A stretch of 64,000 nucleotides of DNA from CAZHGD01 sp964531735 (GCA_964531735.1 CAZHGD010000013.1:1-64000); one strand, 5' to 3'; positions 7,756 to 17,765 are shown, counted from the first letter of the stretch. Notes: generated by a model not told the origin, from the letters alone. Program-made: numbers and translations.

Positions 7756-9096
7756 ATGAGCGAGCAAGAGAGCATCGGTCGCCGTGAAGCCCTGGGACGC
7801 ATGATGCTGGGCGCGGCGGGCCTGTCGTTTCTCAACGGAGGCGCAGCTCTGGCGCAGGCGGCGGCGAAGGCGGCGGCCAAGCCCGGCAACAACTCCAAGG
7901 CCAAAGCGGTGATTCAGGTCTGGCTGTGGGGCGGTCCACCGCACACCGACACCTTCGACCCGAAGCCGAACGCCGGCCAGGACTACACGGGGCCGTTGAC
8001 CCGGGCGATTGCCACCAAGGCCAACGGGATGCAGATCGGCGAGCTGCTGCCGCTGCTGGCGGCGCAGGGCGACAAGTACTCGCTGATCCGGAGCATGACG
8101 CACGGCAACAACGGCCATGAGACGGCCGCCTACATGGTGCAGACCGGGCGCAACGGCACCGAGGAGGACCGCCTCGTGTACCCGTGCGCCGGGGCTGTCG
8201 TGGCGCTGATGAAGGGCTACGATGTCGGCTACAGCGGCCTGATCCCGCCCTACATCGTGCTCACGCGGCCGCAAGGCCGTTTCGACGAGGCCGGCTTCCT
8301 GGGTCCGCGCTACAAGCCGTTCGCCACCGGCGGAGACCCGGCGCAGCGGCGGTTCGTGGTCGACGGTGTGGTGTCCGATGCCATCAATGACGACCGCCAG
8401 AAGAACCGGCGGGCGCTGTTGCACAACCTGGACACGCTGGGCCAGGCCATGCCGACCAGCCCGACGTTCAGCCGCGCCGACCAGTGCGAGAGCAAGGCCT
8501 ACGACCTGATCCTGGGCGAAGGCGTGAAGCTGTTCGACCTGTCCAAGGAAAAGGATGACCTGCGCGACAAGTACGGGCGGAGCACCTTCGGGCAGTCGTG
8601 CCTGATGGCTCGGCGGCTGGTTGAGAGTGGCGTGCCGTATGTGACCATCAACCATGGCGGCTGGGACACGCACAAGCAGCATTTCGAGATCATGCGACAG
8701 AAGCTGCCTGAACTCGATCGCGGCCTGTCGACGCTGCTGCTCGACCTGGCGGACCGTGGGCTGCTGGACAGCACCATCGTGTGGTGCTGCGGCGAGTTCG
8801 GGCGGACGCCCAAGGTCGCCTGGGAAGCGCCGTGGAACGGTGGCCGGCACCACTTCGGCCCGGTCTTCTCGTGCCTGGTGGCCGGCGGCGGGTTCAAGGG
8901 CGGGCAGGTGGTGGGCTCGTCGGACGACAAGGGCATGACGGTTGCGACGCGCCCGGTGTACCCGCAGGACCTGCTGGGCAGCATGTACCAGCTCCTCGGC
9001 TTCGACGTCGACGGCATCATGCGCAACCCGCGCGGCCTGGAAGTGGGCTTTGTCGACAAGTCCAAGGGTCCGGGCCGCCTCAAAGAGATCATGTAG
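7756..9096 (+). CDS. DUF1501 family protein (sulfatase-like fold), Tat-type signal
   Basis: 446 aa. The N-terminus has a twin-arginine-like signal (GRREALGRMMLGAAGLSF) followed by an Ala-rich segment, so export through Tat is likely. The body matches DUF1501: VIQVWLWGGPPHTDTFDPKP near residue 54, RSMTHGNNGHETAAYMVQTG, PYVTINHGGWDTHKQHF near 295, and CCGEFGRTPKV, with His/Asp residues resembling the metal site of alkaline-phosphatase-superfamily enzymes. Enzymatic activity is unproven for the family. Start at ATG 7756 is supported by GAGGTAG upstream; the longer open frame to 7663 overlaps the previous gene. It lies between the DUF1549/DUF1553 and PPC genes, the usual neighbourhood. Confidence 0.93.
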   Translation: MSEQESIGRREALGRMMLGAAGLSFLNGGAALAQAAAKAAAKPGNNSKAKAVIQVWLWGGPPHTDTFDPKPNAGQDYTGPLTRAIATKANGMQIGELLPLLAAQGDKYSLIRSMTHGNNGHETAAYMVQTGRNGTEEDRLVYPCAGAVVALMKGYDVGYSGLIPPYIVLTRPQGRFDEAGFLGPRYKPFATGGDPAQRRFVVDGVVSDAINDDRQKNRRALLHNLDTLGQAMPTSPTFSRADQCESKAYDLILGEGVKLFDLSKEKDDLRDKYGRSTFGQSCLMARRLVESGVPYVTINHGGWDTHKQHFEIMRQKLPELDRGLSTLLLDLADRGLLDSTIVWCCGEFGRTPKVAWEAPWNGGRHHFGPVFSCLVAGGGFKGGQVVGSSDDKGMTVATRPVYPQDLLGSMYQLLGFDVDGIMRNPRGLEVGFVDKSKGPGRLKEIM

Positions 9097-9129
9097 GTGC
9101 GTGGGACCTCTGAGCGTTAGGAGCGAGCC

Positions 9130-11577
9130 ATGTTCAGGTCGAAGCTGACCGCGGCGCTGGCAGTGCTGGTGACGGCGGTGGCCGGCTGGGGCCAAGTCTC
9201 TCGCGAGCCTCACATCGGCTATGTGTTCCCGGCCGGCGCGCAGCAAGGCACCACCGTGCATGTCGTCGTCGGTGGTGAGTATCTGCGCGGCGTGAAGGAC
9301 CTGGTCATCGCGGGTAAGGGCCTGCACGTCACCGTCGGTGACTACGTGCGGCCGTTCAGCCGCAAGGAAGAAGGCATCATCGGCCGTGAGCTGGGCAAGC
9401 TCATGCGGTTGCGCATTCAGGAGGAGCAGGCCGTCGCGCAGGGCCGCGCGACGCGCCGCACGGCGCGCAACCGGACGGCCGAGATGCGGGCTGCCGAAGC
9501 CAAGAAGGCCGCCGAAGCCCGCAAGGCCGAAGACGCCAAGCGGGCCGCGGAGGCCAAGAAACGGACGGCCGGAACCGACGCCAAGAAGGCTGAGAAAGCC
9601 CGCTCGCAGGAGGACGACGAGCTGCCGGAGCACCCGTGGCTCCGCGACCTGGAAGAGAAGAGCTTCATGGAGTTGGAGGCGCTCCGCCAGAAGATCTTCA
9701 ACCCGAAGAAGCAGCGGAACGCGCAGATCGCCGAGATGATTGAGGCCGACATCAAGATCGATGCCGACGCCCCGGTTGGTGACCACCAGATCCGCCTGGC
9801 CGCGCCGGGCGGGCTGACCAACCCCGTCACTTTCAAGGTGAGTGCGCTGCCGGAGGTCGTAGTCGAGCAGCCGGTCGTCCTGCAGCCCCCGACGGATGGC
9901 TCGCGGCCGGAACTGATCGCGCTGGCGGCGATCATGAAGCCGCCACCCAAGAAGGTCTACGACCTGCCGGTGGTGCTGAACGGGCAGGTCGTGCCGGGCG
10001 ACGTCGAGTACCTGCGGTTCCGGGCCAAGGAAGGCCAGCAGTTGGTCATCAACCTCGAGGCCCGGCGGCTGGTGCCGTACCTGGCCGATGCGGTGCCGGG
10101 CTGGTTCCAGGCGGTGATGACGCTCTACGACAGCAAGCACAACGAAGTGGCCTTCGCCGATGACTACCGCTTCGAGCCCGACCCGATCATGTTCTTCAAG
10201 GTGCCGGCCGATGGCGAGTACGACCTGGAGATCCGCGACTCCATCTACCGCGGACGCGAGGACTTCGTCTACCGGGCGTCCATCGGCGAGACGCCGTTCA
10301 TCACCGGTGTCTACCCGCTCGGCGGGCGCGAAGGCGCAGCGAGCAAAGTGACGCTGACCGGCTACAACCTGCCGGCCACCGAGGTCACGCTGGACACCAG
10401 CCGCGGCCATGAGCGGACCCGCTCGCTGCAGGTGAAGAACGAACTGGGCAGCTCGAATGTGGTCCAGTACGCGGTCGACACCCTCCCGGAAGTGGAGTCC
10501 AAGGAGCCGAATGACCGGCCTGATCAAGCGCAGAGCATCACCATTCCCTGCGTCATCAACGGCCACATCGACCGCGTCAACGACGTCGATGTGTTCCGCT
10601 TCGACGGCCGCGCCGGAGACGTGATCGTGCTCGACGTCAACGCCCGCCGGCTGGGCTCGCCGGTCGACTCGCTGGTACGGCTGATGGATGCCAGTGGCAA
10701 GGTGATTGCCTGGAACGACGACCACGACAATCCGGAATCGGGTCTGCAGACACATCACGCGGACTCGTACGTCATGACGAAGCTACCGGCGACCGGGAGC
10801 TACACCGTATCGATCACCGACATCCAGCGCCAGGGCGGCGAGAGCTACGCCTACCGCCTGCGCGTCAGCCAGCCGCAACCGGACTTCGCGTTGCGGCTCA
10901 ACCCGTCCAGCCTGAACGTGCCGGCCGGCCACTCGGTGCCGGTGTGGGTCCACGCGGTGCGTAAGGACGGCTTCGATGGCGACATCACGCTGACGCTGAA
11001 GGACCCGGCGTCCGGGTTCATCCTCGGCGGTGGCCGGATCCCGCCCGGGCGGGACATGGTCCGCATGACGCTCGGTGCCCCGGCGAGGGTCGCCGACCCG
11101 ACCGTGCCGTTGGAGATGGTCGGCCGGGCGCAGATTGGCGGCGGCACGGTGACTCACCCGGTGGTGCCGGCCGACGACATGATGCAGGCGTTCGCCTACC
11201 GGCATCTGGTGCCATCCCTGGCGATGGTCGCGATGGTCAACCGGCGCGGCGCCAACATGCCGCCCATCCTGCCGGTGGCCGATACGGTGGTGCGGATCCC
11301 GTCCGGTGGCACGGCCGAGGTGGCGCTGCGAGCGCCGAAGCGGATCCTCGACGGTGGCGTGCGGCTCGAACTGAGCGAGGCGCCGAAGGGCCTGACCGTC
11401 GCCAGCGTCCACTCGACGGCGGACGGTGTGGGCCTGGTGCTCAAGGCCGATGAGTCGGCGCTGAAGCCCGGCTTCGCGGACAACCTGATTGTGCAGGTCA
11501 TCTACGAGGCCCAGGGGCGGCGGCGCGTGCCCATCGGGATTCTGCCGGCGATCCCGTTCGAGGTGGTGGCCAAGTGA
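9130..11577 (+). CDS. Exported protein with two PPC (pre-peptidase C-terminal) domains and an inserted Ala/Lys-rich coil
   Basis: 815 aa. A signal peptide (residues 1-~21, ending GWGQ) precedes an immunoglobulin-like/IPT-like start (PHIGYVFPAGAQQGTTVHVVV). Residues about 97-160 form a highly charged Ala/Lys/Arg/Glu segment with repeated AEAKKAAEARKAE-type units, likely a helix or coiled coil, interrupting the N-terminal beta domain. Two PPC beta-sandwich domains follow, about residues 275-390 and 457-583 (EPNDRPDQAQSI, then DVDVFRFDGRAGD and SYTVSITDI). The C-terminal ~230 residues are further beta-rich repeats. It is last in the DUF1549/DUF1501 module, 33 bases after the DUF1501 stop, and ends just before a strong hairpin. 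A role in binding an extracellular polymer is likely, but unproven. Confidence 0.85.
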   Translation: MFRSKLTAALAVLVTAVAGWGQVSREPHIGYVFPAGAQQGTTVHVVVGGEYLRGVKDLVIAGKGLHVTVGDYVRPFSRKEEGIIGRELGKLMRLRIQEEQAVAQGRATRRTARNRTAEMRAAEAKKAAEARKAEDAKRAAEAKKRTAGTDAKKAEKARSQEDDELPEHPWLRDLEEKSFMELEALRQKIFNPKKQRNAQIAEMIEADIKIDADAPVGDHQIRLAAPGGLTNPVTFKVSALPEVVVEQPVVLQPPTDGSRPELIALAAIMKPPPKKVYDLPVVLNGQVVPGDVEYLRFRAKEGQQLVINLEARRLVPYLADAVPGWFQAVMTLYDSKHNEVAFADDYRFEPDPIMFFKVPADGEYDLEIRDSIYRGREDFVYRASIGETPFITGVYPLGGREGAASKVTLTGYNLPATEVTLDTSRGHERTRSLQVKNELGSSNVVQYAVDTLPEVESKEPNDRPDQAQSITIPCVINGHIDRVNDVDVFRFDGRAGDVIVLDVNARRLGSPVDSLVRLMDASGKVIAWNDDHDNPESGLQTHHADSYVMTKLPATGSYTVSITDIQRQGGESYAYRLRVSQPQPDFALRLNPSSLNVPAGHSVPVWVHAVRKDGFDGDITLTLKDPASGFILGGGRIPPGRDMVRMTLGAPARVADPTVPLEMVGRAQIGGGTVTHPVVPADDMMQAFAYRHLVPSLAMVAMVNRRGANMPPILPVADTVVRIPSGGTAEVALRAPKRILDGGVRLELSEAPKGLTVASVHSTADGVGLVLKADESALKPGFADNLIVQVIYEAQGRRRVPIGILPAIPFEVVAK

Positions 11578-11582
11578 TCGGC

Positions 11583-11616
11583 GCGGGGCGCGCCGGTCGG
11601 CTCCGGCGCACCCCGC
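11583..11616. terminator. GC-rich hairpin between convergent genes, likely bidirectional terminator
   Basis: A 14-bp stem with one C-A mismatch: left arm 11583-11596 GCGGGGCGCGCCGG, six-base loop, right arm 11603-11616 CCGGCGCACCCCGC. It starts six bases after the PPC gene stop and lies just before the stop of the convergent glycoside hydrolase. There is no T tract, so it may act as a transcript-stabilising or Rho-assisted end rather than a classical intrinsic terminator. Confidence 0.55.
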
Positions 11617-11626
11617 GGACCGCTCC

Positions 11627-14600
11627 TTACGGCCGGCGCCGCAGCCCTGGGCGCCGGCCGGCGTCGACCGCCTTCCAGAACTCCGCCTGAGTGGCCTCAT
11701 AGATGCCGGTCAGCCCACGGACGCTCCGCGCCGGATCGAACTCGATCCACGGGTCGACGCGCCGTTTGGCCCGCGGCGCGGCGAACTTCGGCGCCCAGCG
11801 CGCGATGACCTCGGTGATCGGGCGCCACGACCCATCGGGATTGATGATGCCGAAGTCGCTGCGCTCGTTCACGCGGTAGCCGCCGGGATACCACCAGCAG
11901 ATGGTGCCGTTGCCGTCGGACTCGTCGACCATGCGGTAGAAGTCGTCGTAGAACCGGGCGGTGTCGGCTATCCGGGCCGGATCGGGCCCGTTGAGGGGGC
12001 TGCTCCAGATGGTGTTGCCGAACTCGGCCCAGATGACCGGTAGCTGCGGCGCGCAGGCGCGGGCATAGGCGGTGGTCCAGAGGCCGACGCGGACGCGGTC
12101 CCAGGCGCCGATGCGGCCGTAGCCCTCCGGGGCGTTGAAGTCCACCGCCTGCGCCAGACCGGCGAAGTCGTAGCTGCTGTGTGGTGGCATCCACAGCGGA
12201 TCGCCGGAGCCGCTCATGCGGAAGCTGACGAGCTGGTTCGGCGCGATCGAGCGCATCAGCCGCCGCGCGGCGCCATACTTCTCCGCCAGCAGGTCGTTCA
12301 GGTACTGGCGGTAGTCGACGACCATCTTCAGCCAGGGACCTTCCTTGCTGAGTTGGTCGTTGTCCGGCCCGACCACCTGACCGCCCTCGCGCCTCGCGGC
12401 GTGCTGCCAGGCCCGCTCGGCCGCCTCCACTGAGCCATGCCGGCGCGCGATCCACGCGCGCCAGCCGGCGTCAAACGAGACCAAGTCGTTGCGGGCGCCC
12501 CAGTTGGGCTCCCAGGCCAGGTCGTAGGCGAACACCGTATCGTTCTCGCCCAGGCGGAGCTTGGTGACGATCTCGCGCATCTGGGGCCAGAGGAAGTCCA
12601 TCGGTGTCCCCGGCCGCAGCGACACGTTCGCTTTGAGATGGTGGTCCTCGCAGCGCATCAGCAGGTCGAGCAGGTTCCGGGCGGACAGTGCGTCATGGTA
12701 GATGAACACGCTGACCATGTTGAACCCGATGCGCTCGACACGGGCCAAGTCACGTTCGATGATAGCCGGATCGTACGCCTTGGCCGAGACCCAGCTCTCG
12801 AAGTAAGGGCCTTCTTCGGTGCCGATGCCCGAGGACGGCATGTAGTTGACGCCGTGCAGGATCCACGGCCGTCCATCGAGCACGAAGTCACCGTCTTTGA
12901 CCGTGACCCAGCGGGGGTTGGCGTTCGGCCGCCAGACGCGCAGTTCGTGCGCGAGCCGGTCGATGGCCGCCTGGCCGCGTCGCAGCTCGACCGCCACCTT
13001 GAACGGCCCGGTGGCACCCGCCGCGATGGGGCACGGCGCTGACACCGCGAGACTGCCACCGGCGGGCACGGTGACCGGCCAATCGTGGCTCCAGACCGTC
13101 TGCCCCTGGTGGTTGGTGACCTCGGCGTGGATGGTGCCGGTGTTCGGCCGGAGCCCGCGGTTGGTGACCACGGCGCCGACGGGAACGTCCTCGCCACCAA
13201 ACGACGCATACCAGGCGGCGCCGCCCTCGTAGAGGAACAGGCCGTCGAGCAGGCGGCGGGCGACCTGGACGAGCCAGTCGCGGGTGGCCGGCGCGGCGAA
13301 GAAGGCCGGATCGGCAATCGGCGCGCTGACCACGACGCCGCCCGATCGGCCCTCGGCGCCGTTGAGCACCAGGGCGACCGGCGATCCGGCAACGTCGCCG
13401 CGCTCGTCGAGGGCCTGGTAGAGCGGCGCGAACCGCCACGGCCGGCCCTTGTGCAGGCCGCTCCCGTCGGGTCGCGGGTGCGGGCTGAGCGCAGTGGCTG
13501 GCCGGGGTAGGGCAGCGGTCGGCGCTGCCAACAGCCCGGCGGGGTCGACGCGGTAGTTCGCCGCATTGGTGACGGGGTAGACCTTGTAGCGTGGTGAGAC
13601 GGCCTCGATGGCCGGCACGGGCGGCTCCGGCCCGGTCAGCGCCGCGGCGTCGTCACCGGCCGGCGCGCCGGAGGTGCCGAACTCGTCCAGCCAGATGGTG
13701 TGCGCGCCATGGCCGGCCAGTCGGGTGTGGGTGTCGGCGACGCCCAGCGAGAAGCGAACGGCGTTCCGCGGCTGGAACGTGTCGCGCCGCCGGCTGTCCG
13801 GTCCGGTCCACAGCTTGAACGCGCTGGGCGGCAGGGCGTAGGGTCGCCACTGGGTGGTCAACGGCACGACGGCGATCCACCGCGAGCCGTCGGCCTCGTC
13901 CCACTCGAGCGCGAACTCGGGCGTGCTGGCAGCGCCCTTGGCCCAGAAGCAGGTCCACGTCCGCTCGCTACCAAAGGGGTTCGGCAAGCTGGGGCTGGCG
14001 AAGGTGTCCCACCCGGTGTTGTTGGCAAGGTCTACCCGCAGGCAGCCGGCAGTGCCCTTGGCGCCGTTGGCTTCGCGCGCGCAACGGGAGGCTGGCTTGG
14101 CGTCGTTGGTGGCGCGCACCCAGGGGCCGGCGTCGCTGGTCTCGAAGTTGAGCGCCACCTGCACCGGCAGCGACTGCGCGACGGCCGACACGTAGTCGGA
14201 GTAGGCGAGCCACTGGCCGGCCCAGGGGTACAGCAGGCGGCTGAACGCGGGCCCACCCAGCACCATCAGGCGGCCACCGCGGTCCGCATACTGTGAGACG
14301 GCCTTCATGGCTTCGGCGGGCATGGTGCGGCTGTCCGCCAGAATCAGCAGGTCGATCACCTCCGGCAGCAGCAGGTCGGGGTTGACGACGGCGGCATCGT
14401 CGAGGTGTTCGACGGCGCAGCCGGCCTGTTGCAGCGACGATGCCAACGCGGCCGCGAGGTCGCGCGGCCAATCGGCCGAGGGCGGCTGGTACAGGGCCAC
14501 CAGGCCCTGCGCCCCGCGGCGCGCCGCCAAGCGGGCGCGGTGGTTCTTGGCGGCCTCACGGCGACGCGCCACGACGTCGGCGCGGACGGCCGTGACCACG

Positions 14601-14968
14601 GCGATCGGTCGGGTGTGGACGATGGGGCAGTACGACTGACGCCAGTCGTCTCCCATCCAGACGGCCAACTGGACCTCCGGTGACTCGGCGGCCCCGGGAG
14701 CCATGAACCGAACCCGTAGGGTGCCGCTGCCCGCGACCGACCGGCGCTCCTGCGCGATGACCTCGCCGCGCGCGTCCTTCATCTCGCAGCGCAGGGCCAC
14801 GGCCGGGGCGCCGTCCGGCGCGCGGTACCGTACGGTGACTTCGAACCCGGTTCGCTCCACGACCTCGCGCGGCGGATCGGGCCACTCGGCAACATAGCCG
14901 GGTTGCTGTGCGGTCGACAGGTTGGCCAGCAGCAGTAGGCATGGCCAGACGGCCAGGTGGGTTCGCAT
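11627..14968 (-). CDS. Exported multi-domain glycoside hydrolase (clan GH-A TIM barrel, GH5/GH42-like) with N-terminal GATase/ThuA-like domain
   Basis: 1,113 aa. Signal peptide residues 1-~21 (LLLLANLSTAQQ). Residues ~30-120 are beta-rich; ~135-230 look like a class I amidotransferase/ThuA-type fold (LVALYQPP, LLILADSRT, DRGGRLMVLGG); ~285-420 a carbohydrate-binding-type beta-sandwich with WDTF and IWLDEFG; ~640-700 an Ig-like segment. The TIM barrel starts near 705 (GVNYMPSSGIG). Candidate acid/base is E820 in AYDLAWEPNWG and nucleophile E982 in VIWAEFGNTIW, both positioned as in clan A retaining glycosidases. Start ATG 14968 has AGGAG upstream. It is a single-gene unit convergent with the PPC gene and divergent from the lipoprotein gene at 15245. 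Glycan substrate unknown. Confidence 0.8.
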   Translation of the reverse strand: MRTHLAVWPCLLLLANLSTAQQPGYVAEWPDPPREVVERTGFEVTVRYRAPDGAPAVALRCEMKDARGEVIAQERRSVAGSGTLRVRFMAPGAAESPEVQLAVWMGDDWRQSYCPIVHTRPIAVVTAVRADVVARRREAAKNHRARLAARRGAQGLVALYQPPSADWPRDLAAALASSLQQAGCAVEHLDDAAVVNPDLLLPEVIDLLILADSRTMPAEAMKAVSQYADRGGRLMVLGGPAFSRLLYPWAGQWLAYSDYVSAVAQSLPVQVALNFETSDAGPWVRATNDAKPASRCAREANGAKGTAGCLRVDLANNTGWDTFASPSLPNPFGSERTWTCFWAKGAASTPEFALEWDEADGSRWIAVVPLTTQWRPYALPPSAFKLWTGPDSRRRDTFQPRNAVRFSLGVADTHTRLAGHGAHTIWLDEFGTSGAPAGDDAAALTGPEPPVPAIEAVSPRYKVYPVTNAANYRVDPAGLLAAPTAALPRPATALSPHPRPDGSGLHKGRPWRFAPLYQALDERGDVAGSPVALVLNGAEGRSGGVVVSAPIADPAFFAAPATRDWLVQVARRLLDGLFLYEGGAAWYASFGGEDVPVGAVVTNRGLRPNTGTIHAEVTNHQGQTVWSHDWPVTVPAGGSLAVSAPCPIAAGATGPFKVAVELRRGQAAIDRLAHELRVWRPNANPRWVTVKDGDFVLDGRPWILHGVNYMPSSGIGTEEGPYFESWVSAKAYDPAIIERDLARVERIGFNMVSVFIYHDALSARNLLDLLMRCEDHHLKANVSLRPGTPMDFLWPQMREIVTKLRLGENDTVFAYDLAWEPNWGARNDLVSFDAGWRAWIARRHGSVEAAERAWQHAARREGGQVVGPDNDQLSKEGPWLKMVVDYRQYLNDLLAEKYGAARRLMRSIAPNQLVSFRMSGSGDPLWMPPHSSYDFAGLAQAVDFNAPEGYGRIGAWDRVRVGLWTTAYARACAPQLPVIWAEFGNTIWSSPLNGPDPARIADTARFYDDFYRMVDESDGNGTICWWYPGGYRVNERSDFGIINPDGSWRPITEVIARWAPKFAAPRAKRRVDPWIEFDPARSVRGLTGIYEATQAEFWKAVDAGRRPGLRRRP

Positions 14969-15244
14969 ACGGGGCGACTCCTGGTTGCCTATTGGCTGCG
15001 GGCCGTGGCTGGCCCTCCTTGCGTCGTGCCCGGCCGCCCCCGCGCCGAGTTCGGCCGAGCAGGCGGCCGGCCGGGCTATCGGGCTGTGGATTGGTGCGCC
15101 GCCCGCCGCGCCGGCAGACCATGGCGCGCTCCGTCCGACTCGCCGCCGGGATCGACACGGTGTTGCGTTGTTGCTCGCCATGTGATATGCCTGCGCGCGG
15201 ACGTAGCTCAGGGGTGCTGGGTGATCCGGGGTGGAGCAGTAACC

Positions 15245-17692
15245 ATGAAGTTCCGACATGTTCCGATGGGCGTGGCAGTCGGCGTTCTGCTGGCCGGTCT
15301 GCTGTTCGGCTGCGGCGGGTCCGGCTCGGGGCGGACCGGCGGCGCCCAGAGCGCCGCGTCGGCAGCGCGGGCCGGGCGGCAGACCACGACGTATCACCAG
15401 GCGGACAGGAACTCCGACGGCCGGATCGTGATCGACGAGGTGACCTCGTACATTGCCTCATGGAAGAGCGGCACGTACGACGACATCAACATGGTGACCA
15501 ACGCTATCACGCTCTGGAAGACCGGTGAGGTCTACCACTATGATGCCGCGGTGGCGCCGCCCTTTGTGCCAGGCGCGGCCGGCGTGAACCTCAGCACGGA
15601 CAACGTGCCGGCGGTTCAGGGCACGCGGTCGTTCCAGGTGCCGCAGATCAGCGGCGCGGGCCTCACCAACGCCACGCTCAGTCTGGAACTGACCAACGAG
15701 AGCGACAACACTCGCGCGCGAAGGTTGATCCTCTACCTGACGTCCTCGGACGGCACCTTCAACCACACGCCAGTGGTGGTCACCGCGCTGTCGCGCAACC
15801 ATATCGAGGGCACGGCCACCGTTGGCAACAAGGTCTACTCGGTGGTGATCGACATCTCGGATGACGGGAACAGCGTCCGGATCACCATCACGCTCGAAGG
15901 GAGCAGCGGCACCGGGCAAGGCAGTGCGGTGCCCACGAACACCGGCAGCGCTACGGCGGACGCGTCGCTAATGGCCACGGCGACGGGCAAGCTGCAGAAC
16001 CTGCTGACCGACGCGGCGCAGCATCGCGTCGTGACGCTGGCGAACTTGCGGGCTGCGCGCGATGCGTTTGCGGCGGCCCGCACCAGTGGGCCGAATGACC
16101 CGGCGGCCAACTTCGGATGGGCGGTGACCCACCTCGCCACCACGGCGCGCGAAGTCGCTGAGCAGGCCGGGGTGAGCAGTGCCGACCTCGACGAACTGAC
16201 CAACCGGTCGGCCGGCGAACAGGCCATGACCGTGGCACCGCGGTTGATCACCGCGGCCAGCGCGAGCATGTTCAGCCCGGCTGGACTGGTCGACACGATC
16301 GGCAGCGCGCCCCAACTGGGCGGCGCGAGCGCCATGCTGCCGATGGGCCTGGTGTACCAGAGCGTCTCCGGCGGCGCCGCGGCCAGCCGTCGCCGCACGG
16401 TGCTGGACAACGGGCTCGACACGGCCAAGCTGTATGCCGGCGTCCGCGACACGCTGGTGCCGGCGATCGGCGAGGCCATTCGAGCGATCGAGGTCACTCG
16501 GGCGGCGGCGAGCTTCCACTACGAGTTGCAGTTCACCGACAGCAACAGCGAGACACAGCGGCTGATCATCGAGGCGAAGGAGGCCGATCTGTTCGCGGCG
16601 GCGCTGGACTTGCTGAGTTCGGCGGGGCAGTTCTGCTACGTCTACAACTACATCGACGCCGACTTCAACCAGAAGACCATCACGGCGGCCGAAGTCGCCG
16701 ACGGTGTGCTGACGCCCGATGAGTGGTTCTACCCGACACCGTTTGGCGTCCTGCAGGTCGGCGGGCCGGCGCGAGGGCAGGCAGCTTTCCTGCGCCTGCA
16801 GTCGGCGGTGGACAAGTTGAGCCTGGCCTGGGGCAAGATCAACTCGGCCAACAGTATCGCGGGGCAGAACCTCGATGACCTGATCCCGTCCTGGCGGCGA
16901 CCACGGTCGCTGTCGGCGGCCAACCGTGACAAGATCACGAACGGGCTGGCCGAGATGAAGACCATCCTGGCCGGTAAGTACACCATCAACTGGTCGTACT
17001 TCGAGACCACGTTCGGCAACGGGGGCACGGTCGGCGCCGACTGGAAGACGACCTTCGTCTCGGTCAACGTGCCGGCGTTCTGGAACAACCCGCCGCAGGA
17101 CCTGCGGACCATCCTGCCGACGCTGGGCGAGGTGAGGCGCGGGACCGGCACCTACGCCGACTTCCGTGAGTACCTGTGTGGCACGCTGGATGGTGTTGCC
17201 AAGGGCCACTGGCCCAGCGTTGGTGGCTCTGTCACGCTGGGCGGGCTTCTCGACCCACCAGTGACCGAGGCGGACCTGCTGACGAAGTGCCAGCTCCATG
17301 CGGTGGCAGTGCCCGGGACTGGCGGCTCGTATACGCTCAAGCTCAATCGGCGGCTACAGCCTTGGCAGACGTACACGGTGGAGTCGCCGTCGCTGCTTGG
17401 CACGTGGGAACGGATCAGACAGTCTGTCGACGGCGGCCAGAACTGGAGCGCCACGACCGACGGGTACCGGGTGACGTTCGCCGACACGAGCAACTGGTCG
17501 GACAGCATGGCCAGGGCGGGCGTCTGGCTGCTCAACTGGACGCATCTGACCATGGCGCGCAGTGGCTACCCGAACGTGAGCGTTGACGTCTACATGTACC
17601 CCAATGGCACGCTGATGAGATGGACGCACTATGCCGACGATACCTTTGGCACCGGCACGGGCGTGGTCACCGAGTACGCCAAGGTTCAGTAG
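15245..17692 (+). CDS. Large lipoprotein with dockerin/EF-hand-like calcium loops
   Basis: 815 aa. A lipoprotein signal with lipobox LLFGC puts the acylated cysteine at C23, followed by a Gly/Ser linker. Residues 54-65 (DRNSDGRIVIDE) fit an EF-hand or dockerin-type calcium loop; a second loop-like segment DADFNQKTITAAE occurs near 471. Between them are a beta-sandwich-like stretch (~90-230) and Ala-rich helices (~240-300). The C-terminal ~150 residues (YTLKLNRRLQPWQTYTVESP...) are again beta-rich. No catalytic motif is recognised. GGAG precedes the start ATG. A barrel-like gene follows 73 bases later on the same strand, so the pair may form an outer-membrane/periplasmic assembly. Calcium binding is inferred from the motifs. 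Confidence 0.75.
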   Translation: MKFRHVPMGVAVGVLLAGLLFGCGGSGSGRTGGAQSAASAARAGRQTTTYHQADRNSDGRIVIDEVTSYIASWKSGTYDDINMVTNAITLWKTGEVYHYDAAVAPPFVPGAAGVNLSTDNVPAVQGTRSFQVPQISGAGLTNATLSLELTNESDNTRARRLILYLTSSDGTFNHTPVVVTALSRNHIEGTATVGNKVYSVVIDISDDGNSVRITITLEGSSGTGQGSAVPTNTGSATADASLMATATGKLQNLLTDAAQHRVVTLANLRAARDAFAAARTSGPNDPAANFGWAVTHLATTAREVAEQAGVSSADLDELTNRSAGEQAMTVAPRLITAASASMFSPAGLVDTIGSAPQLGGASAMLPMGLVYQSVSGGAAASRRRTVLDNGLDTAKLYAGVRDTLVPAIGEAIRAIEVTRAAASFHYELQFTDSNSETQRLIIEAKEADLFAAALDLLSSAGQFCYVYNYIDADFNQKTITAAEVADGVLTPDEWFYPTPFGVLQVGGPARGQAAFLRLQSAVDKLSLAWGKINSANSIAGQNLDDLIPSWRRPRSLSAANRDKITNGLAEMKTILAGKYTINWSYFETTFGNGGTVGADWKTTFVSVNVPAFWNNPPQDLRTILPTLGEVRRGTGTYADFREYLCGTLDGVAKGHWPSVGGSVTLGGLLDPPVTEADLLTKCQLHAVAVPGTGGSYTLKLNRRLQPWQTYTVESPSLLGTWERIRQSVDGGQNWSATTDGYRVTFADTSNWSDSMARAGVWLLNWTHLTMARSGYPNVSVDVYMYPNGTLMRWTHYADDTFGTGTGVVTEYAKVQ

Positions 17693-17765
17693 CCAGTCTG
17701 CGCCATCGCAGGCACCGGCGCGCGACGGCGCGCGATGCCAACATCGTGGCCGGAGGGGGTGTGCC

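Noticed and set aside
7702..10758. 1,018-codon antisense open frame on the minus strand
   Set aside because: Shadow of the DUF1501 and PPC genes; composition-driven in very GC-rich DNA, with no domain recognised and Arg/His-rich content.
15196..15245. tRNA-like start (GACGTAGCTCAGGGG) before the lipoprotein gene
   Set aside because: No anticodon stem, T-loop (GGTTCGA-type) or acceptor complement follows; only the D-arm start matches by chance.
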